DNA of 64,000 bases, from positions 2,181,217 to 2,245,216 of the forward strand of contig SCFE01000006.1 of assembly GCA_004352715.1 (NCBI GenBank). The letters are read 5' to 3'. Of this stretch, positions 46,960-58,967 are shown in pieces. Position 1 is the first letter of the stretch. The number at the start of each line of letters is the position of its first letter. This DNA comes from Hofstenia miamia (lineage: Eukaryota; Xenacoelomorpha; Acoela). The translations under genes were made by a program, and so were the position numbers. A model generated the notes under the pieces. The model did not search any database. It was not told the origin of the DNA and saw nothing but the letters and a program-made list of their open reading frames with translations.

Positions 46960-47306
46960 GTACATAAATATATGTACATAATGAAATCTTGGCAAACAAT
47001 ATTTTTTAGTATAATTTGATGAATTATTATATGCTTTTTTGCAAAAGCATTTACAACTAAAGTCCCAATTTTATTTTTTGGCTCCTTCCCTTTGAACAGT
47101 TGCTAGCGCATCAAGCCAAAGTAATAGGATAAACAACTTTTAAATCATTGAATTCCTTAAGAAATCTCTGATTCCTTAAATAAACATAAATGACTCAGAA
47201 ATAATTTGTATGAAAACAATCTTTCTCATTACGATTTTTGGTAAGTGGCCAATTTATCTCGAGGAGGCTATGATCCCTTTTAGCTCCTTGTTTGTACGCT
47301 ACTAAT

Positions 47307-47347
47307 GTATATATATATATTTATATATATATATATATACATATATA
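47307..47347. repeat. (TA)n microsatellite
   Basis: TA repeat with one TT interruption. Confidence 0.93.
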
Positions 47348-47461
47348 AATTACTTAAGAGCATCAAAAATTATTCTCGTGTATGGGTAAAAAGTTTCGGG
47401 TGCGTGTGTGTAAGAGTAATAAAGTATTTTATTCGGCCGTGTGCGGCACTTCACTTCACTA

Positions 47462-47462
<1 letters not shown>

Positions 47463-47494
<32 letters not shown>
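47463..47494. repeat. (TA)n microsatellite
   Basis: About 16 TA units. Confidence 0.96.
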
Positions 47495-47497
<3 letters not shown>

Positions 47498-49040
47498 ATA
47501 AAATTTAGCCAGAAATCAAGTAATTTAATACTAATTGCAAGCATTAACATCTTTTATTTTGGAAGTACTGGTCTAAAAGGTAATGTTGCCCACTAATCAA
47601 ATCAATTTGAACAATAATTTTGAATTTTATACACAAAAGTAATGAATCTTGACAATTCTATTGATTAATATGTCAGCTCGATTGTTTTACAGATGCCGAA
47701 TACAACGTTTCCACATGTTTTTGTTTAATGTTCAAATAGCAAATTGTATTACTTGCTATTTTAATTTACGTAATGCACTCAGCAACCAATCAGAATAAGC
47801 AAGTTTTGATTAATAGAATTAAATGTTTCAGAAACATCTGTCTTGGGACACACATCTTATGTCACATAAATTGCAAACGAAGATGCAGACATCCACTTAA
47901 GCAAGAAGCTCATGCTCTCAAGTTATTGATGTTATTGAATGACTACTATCCAACCAAAGTATTAATCAACTTTTACATTTAATTCATTTCTCTTCCGAAA
48001 ACGTAATTATATTCAAAGAAATTCAGCAACTAAATCGCATTTACAAATTACTAGTTAGCTGCACAAAGGAATTAATTTTAAAATGCAATCTTTAAATTTC
48101 TTATTAGGCAAGACATATTGAAGTTTAGACGTTCAAAGTGAAATATTTTGTAAAATGATTTCTTTATGAATAACGGACGTCTGTCAAAATGATGTGGAAT
48201 TCATTAACACAAATGCAACTCTCGCATATAAAGTTATTACAAAAAAATGCACAGAAATCATTGGTTTACTTTTGAAAAACAGCCAAAACATATATATGTA
48301 TATATAGCATATTACATATACCAAGAGGGGCTCTTATCGAAGATGCCACAAATATAGTTAACGTTAAGCAGCCTATTTCAGTGTATTGAATTTAATCATA
48401 AATAATTATCATAGTTACATTACTAAAAGCATTGAACTACATAAATGTAATAAAAAATCGTATTAATTACTTGTATGATATTGTTTCGTGTTGTTTCATG
48501 ATTATACAATGAAATATGTATGGTGTAAGGTAAGCCCACATTTGCACTATTATATGTGATGGTAATGAGTACTCCATTATTCTAGGTTTTCTTGCATACA
48601 CTTATCAACAGCTTGCTATACAGATATTTTCATTCTTAGACTTCTAGTAGAGTGACGATGTCATAGACACTCTTTCTTGTCTGATTTCGTCTAATGATCG
48701 TATTAAGCTTCGAAACCTATCAAGTAAGAAGTAATTCTATATAATTATCTCTACAACTTGACAATCGCGGCATCTTAATGTCTAGTATAGCAATAACACA
48801 ATATATATCAAGCAATGTAAACACGATTTTCATGCATGATGGCTTGGCTAACGCCAACGCATGACATCTGCTTCAATTATAGCAATTAAAAATACATATG
48901 TCAAGATAGTCTGTTAGAGCAACTGAAATATATTTAACAATATACATGATATTTTGGCCTTGCTTGAAAACATATCCCTCTTCCTGTAGCTTTAGATATA
49001 CATGCAATTAGGTTCTTTTCTTTACATATCAATTGTTATC
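47495..49040. other. Intergenic, no gene seen
   Basis: AT-rich. The 69-codon frame at 47773-47982 has a mixed, protein-like composition but no domain or splice sites that I recognise, so it is left uncalled. Confidence 0.45.
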
Positions 49041-49042
49041 TA

Positions 49043-49649
49043 CAGCATGGCTCAGCGAGTTTGCATCAATCTAAAATTTGCGGATTTTTAATATATAACC
49101 ACTTGAAATCGAAATTAAAACAAAGATTCCTTGTTATAACATAGAATTTATTGTAAGAATTAGGAAAACGAGTAAAAAACACTAAGTTTTCCAATATATC
49201 GTATGTCCACCATGGTTAGCAATCACTGCAGCTACTCGTCTTGGCATACTTTCAACCAAATGCTTGCACATTCCTTGAATTTCTTCATTTCGATTTAATA
49301 TTTTTGTAAAGGAAGATTTTATTTCGCTCTGAATGACCTTTGGAATCTCTGAATCCCTGTTTCACAATTCGCCACAAATTCTCTATTGGGTTCAGATCGG
49401 GCGATTGGGCAGGTCAGTTCATAAAATTGATGTTGTGCCTATCAAGACAAGCTTTGGTTCTGTGTGAGTTATGAGATCGGGCATTGGCCTGCTGGAAAAC
49501 ACCTGAGCCATCTGGAAACCATTCAAGTATTTGTTGAGTCACTCGACCTTCAATAACATGCGTATAATGTTATACGTACTGTCCATTCTACCTTCCATAT
49601 ATATTAAAAATTCGCCAATTTCAGGATAATGCAAACTCGCTGAGCCATG
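49043..49649. mobile_element. Tc1 element, internally deleted
   Basis: Inverted ends of about 55 bp share CATGGCTCAGCGAGTTTGCA and, further in, TTTTTAATATAT. TA dinucleotides flank both ends (49041-49042 and 49650-49651). The interior carries only the C-terminal half of a transposase on the minus strand, so the element is about 0.6 kb instead of the usual 1.3-1.7 kb. Confidence 0.75.
49182..49500 (-). pseudogene. Tc1 transposase, C-terminal half of DDE domain, inactivated
   Basis: The minus strand reads QANARSHNSHRTKACLDRHN, then NFMN, a TGA stop where Trp is usual, then PAQSPDLNPIENLWRIVKQG. The S-P-D-L-N-P-I-E-N-L-W block is the third catalytic motif of Tc1 transposases. The second catalytic motif, normally QDNA, is QANA here, so the Asp is lost. 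Together with the stop and a frame break downstream, this copy is dead. It ends near HGGHTIYW at about 49185. Confidence 0.7.
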
Positions 49650-49651
49650 TA

Positions 49652-50334
49652 TTCTGTTCTGACTAACAATAGCAAATAGGAAAGCAATGAGCCATCGAAT
49701 TTGACATAGGAAAATTCATTTTTAGCTTAAATAGTGACTATAGATTAATCTAAATTCCAAAATGTAAATGCAAACATTGAATTAATATTTTTATATATTG
49801 TTCTGTTATTTATGATGGTGGCATTTTAAATTTTGGTTTTTTGGAATAATTCATTTAATAAATGTGCTACTATCAAGCTTCTATTGAATAATGCCAATTG
49901 GATTTCGGCCTTGGTAATTGTTGACCTTGATAACCTTTTTTAAAAATATGAGGCTATCATTATATTTTAGCATGAGATAAATTATCATTTAATTGTTCTC
50001 AAAATTTATAATGATTTGCACATCCCAATGCGATACTTCGTTCCTCCATTCATTTGGGTTTGATTCACAATATTAATTTCTCAAGCCTTACTATTTTACA
50101 TAGTTTGGGGTCTTTATACAGGATTTGGTCATAACGACTTTGATTTGTTTTATGCATGATTGCTATGCTGTTTGTGCAAGATAACATGTCAATAATAAAC
50201 TAAAAAAAATTGTCAGGTATGCATTTCGCACCCGGTCTAAGCTGGAATAAAGTATGTTGCATCCAAATCTTTTAAGAAATTTCCCACCTTGTGTGCCTCA
50301 AATCAGAATTGCAAATCCGATGAAGTTGACATGG
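49652..50334. other. Intergenic, no gene seen
   Basis: AT-rich, nothing firm. Confidence 0.45.
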
Positions 50335-50475
50335 ATATACGACGTCTTGTTCAATATGCTTCTCCAGCATTTGCTTATCTACCTATAAATTTAAATAATT
50401 TGTTTGGCACGATTCAGATCGGGCTCGACGTATCATTAAACACAACCAGCCGCTAGCTATTTAAATGTTAGCTTT
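50335..50475 (+). pseudogene. LINE reverse-transcriptase C-terminal fragment
   Basis: One frame reads RRLVQYASPAFAYLPINLNN, similar to the V-E-Y-A-S-P-V-W-x-x-L-P motif of CR1/jockey LINEs. After a frame change, DRARRIIKHNQ follows (compare QxRAxRII). The piece is short and frameshifted, and no flanking LINE sequence is recognised. Confidence 0.45.
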
Positions 50476-50624
50476 AACTATGGATTATTCATTACCACGC
50501 CCATTTTTATGTAATCGTATTGCCCACATATTATTCTAATAAGCCGTCACATAAATTGATGTATTTAATTCAATCTATCATCTTATTCAATTAATGAACA
50601 TACACTTAATTTCAGACATGATAA

Positions 50625-50720
50625 ATTTCGGCCCGGGTGTTAAATTTTTCAAGCCCGGCCCGGGTGCTTACCAATAATTCCCGGCCCGCCCAAAGCCCGG
50701 GCCCGGTTTCAACTCTGGTG
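50625..50720. mobile_element. GC-rich hAT-type transposon end
   Basis: A compact island of GCCCGG/CCCGGG words ending GGTTTCAACTCTGG, in otherwise AT-rich DNA. On the minus strand it begins CAGAGTTGAAACCGGGCCCG, typical of a hAT terminal plus subterminal region. It is duplicated by the N-gap join (second copy about 50825-50893). The opposite end was not found. Confidence 0.42.
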
Positions 50721-50976
50721 GTGATCAATTAATTGAATTGATAATTGATAATTGAATGCATGTTGGTAATTGAAAATGGTTTGATATATTTATATATATA
50801 TATNNNNNNNNNNNNNNNNNNNNNAGCCCGGCCCGGGTGCTTACCAATAATTCCCGGCCCGCCCAAAGCCCGGGCCCGGTTTCAACTCTGGTGGTGATCA
50901 ATTAATTGAATTGATAATTGATAATTGAATGCATGTTGGTAATTGAAAATGGTTTGATATATTTATATATATATAT
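50652..50976. repeat. 152-bp direct duplication around a 21-N gap (probable assembly artefact)
   Basis: 50652-50803 recurs at 50825-50976, with Ns at 50804-50824 between. Both copies end in the same TA run. Confidence 0.92.
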
Positions 50977-51999
50977 AAAATTTAAATATATTATTCATCA
51001 ATACACCTGTCTGCAGCTCATAATAACCAATTTTTTACCAAATTCACATCTAATGAGGAATAATCCATTATTTTTATACCATCATTGCTGTAGTGCTTTT
51101 GTAATTCCTCACTAAGACTGCATTTATAAACCGTCAATGGGTGATTGTCATGTGATTCATGATATACATCAATTAAATGTCTTTAGTTGAGAGTAATTCC
51201 AAATTTGTATACCTTCAAGTACGTTATTAATGGTAAGAAGTCAATTGCAAATTACACTGCTTTTTTACAAATATTGAATGTGATCTTGAAAAGCAATTCC
51301 CAGTTTTTAACAAAAGAGTGAACATCTATCCAACAGGCATGGCTTAAAGCCCATGCTTGAGAACATTTTTTTGATGATTCAAGTACAAAATTCAGCAACG
51401 ATTTAGTTTTCAAATATGTAAATAAACTAAATGAACTTCACGCTAAGCTCGTCAGCTCTTTAGATTTGGTAACCATGCCTTCTAATAATGCCTTTTCCCC
51501 GAGCTATGCATGCATTTAAGTAAGCTAAGAGTTGAAAAGTTCAAAAGAAATACCTAGTAGAACTAAGAACATGCAAAGATATATTTGATAAAGAATGGAC
51601 CAGATACTTAAAAGAAAAGGTGCCCTCTTGAGTAGTGGAGGTTGAACAATGTGGGCCTTCCCAACTCACAATGGTAGTAAAAACATTTTTACCAATCTCA
51701 TTCTTAGTTAGTGTCATTGGATTGACGCTGGCAATATCTCCAATCATCGCCAGGCTCTGGCAGGAAAAGTGTTCGGTTTTCTTTGTTCTTAAGAAGCACT
51801 TATAAGTAGTCTCTTATTTTTAATCAAATGTATAATCCTTTATTGAAACTTTGCTTCCCTAATATACCCAGTGAATCGTAGTTAATTGATAAATAATTGA
51901 GAAGCATTTTCACAAGAACAATTGAATTGAGAAATAGTTGATAATTGGATTTTTGGTATTAATTGAATTGGTAATTGATTGATAGAAGAAAACACTAAT
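50884..51999 (+). mobile_element. Possible degenerate hAT element with AATTGATAATTGA subterminal repeats
   Basis: Both ends carry many AATTGAATTG/GATAATTGA words (50895-50945 and 51885-51990) in inverted relation. The terminal words CTCTGGTGGTGATCAATTA and (minus strand) TAGAGCTGGTCAATTA are similar. Near the right end the plus strand reads RLWQEKCSVFFVLKKHL before a stop, reminiscent of the hAT C-terminal dimerisation region. The assignment is tentative; no intact transposase remains. Confidence 0.33.
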
Positions 52000-52955
52000 T
52001 GACCAGCTCTACTGAATGATACAGATTACGTAACTATCGCCTCCAAACCGATCACCTCTGACTGTTTTTAATTTAATTTCATTCTATCCATTGAATTCAT
52101 GCTTGGAGGCAGTTTGAACAATGTATTTGGATTTGGATAATAAATTATAAAGTATAGGGAACCACAACAGTGTGTAGAAATGATAATGACAGACCATGAT
52201 GTCCTTTGCTTGAAGCAAATCAAAGCTAAAAGAAAGGATTATGTGGTAGGGATTACAATTTCTTTTTGAAAAATTATGTTGTTGCAATCAGTTGTTTTAT
52301 TCATTAGTTCTTTTGATTCTGATGATAATTCACTAATGCGATGCAAAAACTTAAATTTGCACGACTGCTTCACATTGAAGAATTTTATGAATTTGTCATA
52401 TTTTCCAAAAATAATGAATCTGGATGTTATGCGATGAATTCCTCTATAATATCTAACACTTTATCTGAAATTAACTTGAAACTGGGGGTTGTTAATTGAT
52501 ATCAAGAAAAAATATTGATACTGTTTTGAAGGCAAAAACGGATTCTGTGTCTCCATTTTCGGGGAAGCCCTATTCTGGAGTTTCTAGACAAAAATTACCA
52601 ATTTTGTGAGGTTATCGCTATAATAGTACGAATTCTGAGAATCGGCGAATAAGAGAACAATAATTACATGTAACTCTGATAATGAAGAGAGTTCAGCCAG
52701 GATAAATCTTGTAGAATCTAACAAGGTACACGTTTATATGTGTAGAGTGGAGTAATCAGATGATGCGAACAAAATTCGTTACTAATGTTGCATGTTCGTT
52801 GATATATCTAATGAGGACGCCTTGTTAAATTCATTCACTGCATATTTCTTGAATCTGCTAAAGTACTAGTAAGCGCATCCGGATAGAGTGTTGAATTGAG
52901 GATTAAATTTTCGGGGCACTGATACCATATAAGGGATGCAACTTAAGTAGGTCTC
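52000..52955. other. Intergenic, no gene seen
   Basis: AT-rich, nothing supported. Confidence 0.5.
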
Positions 52956-52959
52956 GTTT

Positions 52960-53062
52960 TTTGGTTGCACTGTATAAAACGTTTAAGCACAGCACAGCAA
53001 GGATTTTCTAAAATATTGTTTTGGCACAGCACGTTTTCACCCGTGCTCACAAGCACAGCTCA
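52960..53062. repeat. Cluster of GCACAGC motifs
   Basis: The words AAGCACAGCACAGC, GGCACAGCACG and AAGCACAGC occur within 100 bp. This is probably a subterminal repeat cluster of a DNA transposon, with no TIR identified. Confidence 0.4.
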
Positions 53063-53258
53063 CTTCAATTTTTAACCTTTTAATCTATCGCCTTTTTTCT
53101 ATATCAAATTAATGATCAAAGCAAGCCTATTGTCTTATCACTGAAAATATATGAACCATGAACCACAGCATTGCAGAGCAAACAATTTCCATTCTGTTCA
53201 AATGAAACAATGAAACAATGTATTTAAATAATCAGAATACATCTGACTAATCTATTAG

Positions 53259-53570
53259 TTAATACGATCGTAGATGTCTATCAGGGAACAGTTTTAAGAA
53301 CTTTCTGCCCGAAAGAACATCAGTGAGCGGTTTCTTTGGTCTCAGTCGTGTTTCCGCTTGGGATTGCCTCTGAATAATCATGTCATTAAGGGAATGCTCT
53401 GTATTTGCTATGATAGAATAAAGATTTTCATCCGTTTCTTTCACAAGTGAATGGATGCTTTTGAAAGAGTCTATAATGCCTGACTTGACGAACTTTTCCT
53501 GGATATAGTCAATCTTGTGGATAAAAGAAGATCCACCCCAAACAGTTATTCCGTATCTAAGCTGGGTCAA
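53259..53570 (-). pseudogene. C-terminal domain of the same LINE ORF
   Basis: Starts TQLRYGITVWGGSSF (the Y-x-x-x-V-W-G motif after the thumb) and ends SGRKFLKLFPDRHL and a stop. Its first residues duplicate the end of the upstream segment because of the contig overlap, so the two are one continuous frame in a single-copy assembly. Confidence 0.65.
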
Positions 53571-53967
53571 AAACAGACCGTATAAAAGTTTGGAAGCGTC
53601 CTTTTGCGAAATTGATAATCTGTGTAACTTTTTTATAAGATGGAAAGTCCTGATGAGTTTCTTAGTATGACTGATAACGTGGTCATTGAAATTTAATCTT
53701 CTATCAATTACAACTCCAAGAAGGGTAATATTCTTAACGCTCGGAATGTTAGCAATGCNCCGTATCTAAGCTGGGTCAAAAACAGACCGTATAAAAGTTT
53801 GGAAGCGTCCTTTCGCGAAATTGATAAACTGTGTAACTTTTTTATAAGATGGAAAGTCCTGATGAGTTTCTTAGTATGACTGATAACGTGGTCATTGAAA
53901 TTTAATCTTCTATCAATTACAACTCCAAGAAGGGTAATATTCTTAACGCTCGGAATGTTAGCAATGC
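53551..53967. repeat. 208-bp direct duplication around a single N (probable assembly artefact)
   Basis: 53551-53758 recurs at 53760-53967 with a couple of substitutions, and the N is at 53759. The duplication interrupts the LINE frame exactly at the N, and collapsing it restores continuity. Confidence 0.92.
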
Positions 53968-54271
53968 TTGAGAGAGTCATTTCTTCTTTCAATCCACGTA
54001 GCAGTATGGTCAGCTCCTGAGATTTAGATTTATTGAGAATGAAATTGATATTTTCGCACCAACAAAGAATATGATGAATGGCATCTTTTGCTCCGTTTGC
54101 CTCTTCTTTGTCAGCTCTTCGGTAGAATCCTGGAATGCAGCAAGTAATGTCATCCGCGTATTTCACAAGGGTGCCCAGTGAAGATGATATTTTCAGATCG
54201 TCGTAAACAATGTTGAAAAGAATTGGCCCGAGAATCGTTTCTTGAGGTTCGTTGGTAGCAGCGAAGAACAT
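53708..54271 (-). pseudogene. LINE reverse transcriptase, motif B, YADD and thumb
   Basis: Begins with NEPQETILGPILFNIVYDDL, a damaged form of the motif B consensus G-V-P-Q-G-S-x-L-G-P. YADDITCCIPGF (catalytic Asp pair) and a thumb region (VKNITLLGVVIDRRLNF) follow. The reading runs into the N at 53759. Past the N, the codons for LTQLRY recur and the frame continues in the segment 53570-53259. Confidence 0.72.
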
Positions 54272-55044
54272 TCATTGTTAGCCTTGACATACTGTTGTCT
54301 ATCCGTAAGGAAGCATCTAATCAAATGAACAATATTGCTGTCAATAGAAGAAAATTCCGAAATCCTTCGAATAATAGGAGCATGTGGGACACGTTCAAAC
54401 GCCTTATTCAGATCGAAGGCGAACAGGCGGACATAATCGAAACCATTCTTTTGCGACATCTTGCAGAACTGATGAATTCTGTAAAGCGCTTGGTCTGTGG
54501 AGGAAAATTTTCGAAACCCAAACTGATTCTTCTTTAAACACTTGCTATACGAATCCGATAGAAAAATGTCATGAACCAGACGTTCAAAGTGGCGGGATAA
54601 GATTGGAGTTATTGCGACTGGTCTTAACTGATCTAGTGTTTCCACTGTTGGCTTTTTTGGAATAGGGCACACTTTGGAGGTTTTGAACGAAGTGGGAAAT
54701 ACCCCTGTTTTAAGGCAGAGGTTATAAACATGGAGAATTGGTTTAGCAAGATTATGCGCATTCTGCTTGAATACCCAATAAGGAACCCCATCATACCCGC
54801 ATGATGTTCGTTTAATTTTCTTGAGAGAATGATATATCTGGTGTAGAGTAAATTTGGGAGGGTCATTCGATAAAGGCAATGACACTTCTGATTCTGTGTA
54901 ATTAGAATCAATGGATACTTTTGCAAAATGTTGGTTGATTTCTTCCGCCGAGAACGGAACATTTCCCGATGAAATGGTTCTGCCAGAAAGATAGTTCATG
55001 TACTTCCACCAGCCACGAGAAGATTTGTGATTGTTCTTGGCCAC
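54193..55044 (-). pseudogene. LINE reverse transcriptase, N-terminal and palm part
   Basis: A long open segment (283 codons) with the CR1/jockey-type motifs SCGYDGVPYWVFKQN, LRPVAITPILSRHFERLV, NQFGFRKFSSTDQAL and motif A FAFDLNKAFERVPH, which includes the first catalytic Asp. It then runs out of frame just before motif B, so the active site is split between this frame and the next. Confidence 0.75.
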
Positions 55045-55299
55045 AATATTGGACTCATAATGCTATGCTGGATTTCCTCGAAAATCTTCTTTTGCCCCTC
55101 TGGTCTGGTTTCTTCTTTTGCAGTTAGCTTTTCGTTTGAGAAATGATTTGATTCTCGTAGTCACATAGAATGGATCATTCTTTGACATCTTCACTTTCCG
55201 AAGAGAAAAATGAGATGAATTAATCATCGATCTTTTCATTGTTATGACTATTCCAGCAGACGAAACCCAAGTCCCGCTCAGCCTAGCCAAATCCTGCAT

Positions 55300-56203
55300 A
55301 GCGCATTTAAATCATTACTAATTCAACCCATTAAATGCCCATTTTTAGGATCTTTATCAAAAAGTTTCTTTAATATTTTGATTTACAAAACACAAGTTGG
55401 TATATTTGGAAACTAATGCCAATAGTTTATTTATTAGTACTTGCAGTAAAACCGCTTCTAGACAAATTCCCTTTGTTCAAAAAACAAGATGTTTTTCCAG
55501 ATGAACAGTTGGTTACAGGACGTTTTCTTTATATCAGTAGGGACTTTGATAATCTAACACATGTCATTGATGCTTTTGAAAGCCAATAAAACTAATATAT
55601 GCCCCCTGCAATAAGATCTTTTTTGGGAATCTTAAAATTCAACTAAAAATTACTTTCTATCGTTACTCGCTTAGAGATGGCTTTGATTTTCTAAAAGATT
55701 TCCAACAATGATTTGTTGGAATGAAGCACTAAGAGCTATTTCTTTCGCACCTAGTTTATTTGAAGCCCAAAACAAATGCTGAACTAGACAACTTTCTAGT
55801 GGAAAATGCTGTCATCAGTGTCTAAAATCAGCAAATTCACCAAATCTGTCAGAACACTGCAAAAAAATTGGGCCAGGACTTACTTCTAAGTGCATTACTA
55901 GATATATTCTAGTCCTATATTAGCCCTACCTGCTTCATTGTATAGTAGGCCAGGCTAATGCTCCGGTGGATAATTATTTTTCCCGGGAGGGAATTACCCC
56001 GTCAATTATTCACTGTCCGGATACATGGTCTTGCAATATCGGCATATCAAGATTTATAAATAATACCGCAAGGAAATAGTTCCAATCCCTGTGCCGAAAC
56101 CAAAGAAGTAATCGAACAATGCATGATAAACTGTGTTTGCTACTTAGAACGTGCGTACGATAAGGCTCAAATATCCTTATATTAAGGATGTTTTCTGCAT
56201 AGT
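55300..56203. other. Intergenic, no gene seen
   Basis: Moderately AT-rich. It may hold unrecognisable 5' parts of the LINE beginning at 56204. Confidence 0.4.
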
Positions 56204-56515
56204 TACTTTGACGTTCTTGTTATTACTGAATCATGGATTGTGTCAAATGAAGAATATATACATGCCCTTAGGTACTCATTTTCTACTGGCTTTCCTTTCT
56301 TTCTTCCCATAGTTATCCGCAACCTGATCGTAGAAGTGGTATTATGTTAAAAGAATCCATTGTAAATTGTGAATTATTGTGTAGAGTACTATTAGTTATG
56401 GAGCATGTAGTGCTTTTGCTTACTTTGACTCAAGGATGTACATGCGTCATTGTCATATATCGTCTTAATGCAAATTTTAGAAATTTTTTTGATTTCTTAA
56501 ATCACTGGGTTTTGA
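56204..56515 (+). pseudogene. APE-type endonuclease domain of a decayed LINE
   Basis: Three short blocks appear in the order expected for LINE apurinic-like endonucleases, in changing frames. The first is YFDVLVITESWIVSNEEY (E of the L-T-E-T-W motif). The second is RRSGIMLKESI (the R-G-G-G-V-x-x-x-V-K segment), near 56330. The third is CVIVIYRLNANFRNFFDFLN (the V-x-Y-R-P-P-x-x-N segment), at about 56445-56505. Multiple frameshifts make it non-functional. It may belong to the same insertion as the C-terminal piece at 57964, with the reverse transcriptase lost between them. Confidence 0.55.
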
Positions 56516-57963
56516 GTTTATAATTTGATATGATACTATCCTTATTCTAGATAATTGTAATATTCCTACACATTTTCCTTCAAATCTGAAAAACATTCGT
56601 TTTCAATCAATATATTAATACTTTTAATCTTATTCAGATGGTAATTTTGCTCCCCCTCTAATGATAATCAATAGTGCATTCTTGAGTGAAGTTGTTTTGA
56701 TACAATCTTCTATCTTTTTTCTGTAGTAGCTCAGTGTTTTTTTTGAAAAGTCTTCTTAGAAAATCACTACATATGAGTTTCGTGAGTGGTGGATGTCAAT
56801 TCGTTCTCAACAATGTGCTTGAAGATTGGAATAATATTTAGTTAACAGTTGTAGATATTTCGGATATTGCTAGATTGTTCACTGTCTTGTTTAAACACGT
56901 AAAGAGTATGCTACCGTCTCATAAAAGAAAGAGCTCTATTTATAAATGTTCCTTTTTAATTTAAAACTTCCCCTCAAAATTCTTGCATCTGATTTTGCTA
57001 ATGAAATATGCTTTATACATGCATTTCTTGTATAAATAATTTTCCAATGATGTTGGTTGCACAATATCAATTCTTTTAGTAGTATCTTCTGCAATTAAAA
57101 TTCACTTTCCATGCAGTAGTGGTTGATTTTTGATTTACTTTCTTTAACTCAAGATTACGTCTTTGCAAGAACTTAGAAATTCAGAAATATAAAAATTTTG
57201 CGAAATTTATCACTTAATTTTATCTTACTTTTTTAGAGACGTGGATGCACTTAAAATCACGCTCCATTAATTCTATTCTTGGACTTAAGGTATATCTTTA
57301 ATTGGTTATAATTAAAGCTAATCATTTTGAACAAATTCTAAAAATCGACATTGTTGAGCTGGTTTTTATAGAGTAGATAGCATATTCAATGTTTTATTGC
57401 TGAAAGGATCTCAAAAGCATCTTAAACAGATCTATAGACACAAAACCCTATTGTTCAAATCTTAATTAATAAAATATATTGCGTTAGGGATACATTATTA
57501 CCAACACTAAATTTTGCTTCTAAATAGATTAATATGGAATAAAAGTTGCATATTCTGTGGTCAGTCCTGTAAATCTAGACTAGAAATGTCTTCAAGAAAA
57601 TTCAAATAAATTTGAAACTTATTAAATGCGAAGATAATTTATTGTTTAGAAAGAGTCAGATTTGCATTAAATTGTAGCGTAAATAATTATTGCACATTAA
57701 ACACCAAAAGGTACACCTCAAAGTCTAATTACCCAATAATACAATTAGAGCAAAGCACTAAATGCCAAAAGTTTACAACATTGCTTCGATTATATGTGTT
57801 AAGCAATGTACATTTGGAAATAGTTATAAACTCCATGTTATTTCACAAAAATAATTGCAAAATTATGTTTCATTTTATGTATTAGTTTTCAGTTTTTTAT
57901 TCACAATAAATTTCCTATTCTAATGCAAAATAAGAAATCGAATTATCATCATGACATTAGGGG
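56516..57963. other. AT-rich stretch, nothing recognisable
   Basis: Lies between a LINE endonuclease remnant and a LINE C-terminal remnant of the same strand, but no reverse-transcriptase motifs are visible. Confidence 0.4.
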
Positions 57964-57984
57964 TATATATTCCATGCTTTTATC

Positions 57985-58476
57985 ATGAGCCACCTTAATT
58001 ATGCAAACATCTTATTTACTGATCTAAGTGATGTGCTTTATAGAAAACTTGACATTCAATTAAAATGGGCACTGAATATCTCAGCAAAAAATTCATCGAA
58101 AACTAAACATTACATTTCTAGGTCAATTCTCTTTCCAAAACAACTCGTCATTTTAAATACCTTGCTAACATTTTTCAAACTAGTAAAAAATCTACCGCCT
58201 TATAATTCAATTAAATTCCCGGGATTTGCGCATAAACAGAATTCAAGATCTAAAATTTTTACATGTGTTAAGTATAAGAAAAAAGTTTTGAAGAAATCTT
58301 TCATTAATGTCGCAATTCGAACCTGGAATTCGCTACCTAAAGAAATTAAAAGCATTGAAAAATTGAAACCTTTTAAAAAGCGTTTAAAAATCTTCCTTAA
58401 GCAAAAATATATTTTAGGTACATCATGGTTAGGATTTAAATTTTACAACAATGACTATACGATAACTCGTCATTAA
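57985..58476 (+). pseudogene. LINE ORF2 C-terminal domain
   Basis: A 163-codon open frame starting in HAFIMSHLNYANILF (the H-L-x-Y-x-x-x-x-W region after the RT thumb) and continuing LDIQLKWALNIS. Its end, FINVAIRTWNSLPKEIKSIE followed by FKKRLKIFL, corresponds to the A-x-x-x-W-N-S-L-P-x-x-I…F-K-x-x-L signature of LINE C-termini. The 5' part is missing. The open state suggests moderate age. Confidence 0.65.
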
Positions 58477-58967
58477 AATAGCAATATAAAGTAATTCATC
58501 CACAGCCTGTAAGAATTTTTACTTTTTCTAATGTATGTTGGTTTGTAGATTGGTTACTTTTTTGTAATTTATGACGCTATTCAGATAAATTATCAGTTAT
58601 TGAATTGTAAACATTTATCTNTAAGAAAAAAGTTTTGAAGAAATCTTTCATTAATGTCGCAATTCGAACCTGGAATTCGCTACCTAAAGAAATTTAAAGC
58701 ATTGAAAAATTGAAACCTTTTAAAAAGCGTTTAAAAATCTTCCTTAAGCAAAAATATATTTTAGGTACATCATGGTTAGGATTTAAATTTTACAACAATG
58801 ACTATACGATAACTCGTCATTAAAATAGCAATATAAAGTAATTCATCCACAGCCTGTAAGAATTTTTACTTTTTCTAATGTATGTTGGTTTGTAGATTGG
58901 TTACTTTTTTGTAATTTATGACGCTATTCAGATAAGTTATCAGTTATTGAATTGTAAACATTTATCT
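58275..58967. repeat. 346-bp direct duplication around a single N (probable assembly artefact)
   Basis: 58275-58620 recurs at 58622-58967 with at least two substitutions. One turns a Lys codon into TAA in the second copy. The N at 58621 marks the join. Confidence 0.92.

Larger units (their letters stand above)
53259..55299 (-). mobile_element. CR1-like LINE, reverse-transcriptase region, inactivated
   Basis: About 2 kb of coding remains on the minus strand. Order on that strand: linker (55299-55063, with DPFYVTTRIKSFLKRK), RT finger and palm (55044-54193), palm with YADD (54271-53708) and the C-terminal domain to the stop at 53259. Frame changes occur near 55050 and 54250. The 5' part with the endonuclease is missing. 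RT is the polymerase of target-primed retrotransposition. Confidence 0.75.

Noticed and set aside
51541-51747. Minus-strand 68-codon frame
   Set aside because: No recognisable domain. The plus strand of the same region resembles a hAT C-terminus better.
54295-54665. Plus-strand frames in the LINE
   Set aside because: Antisense of the reverse-transcriptase frame, which has recognisable motifs.
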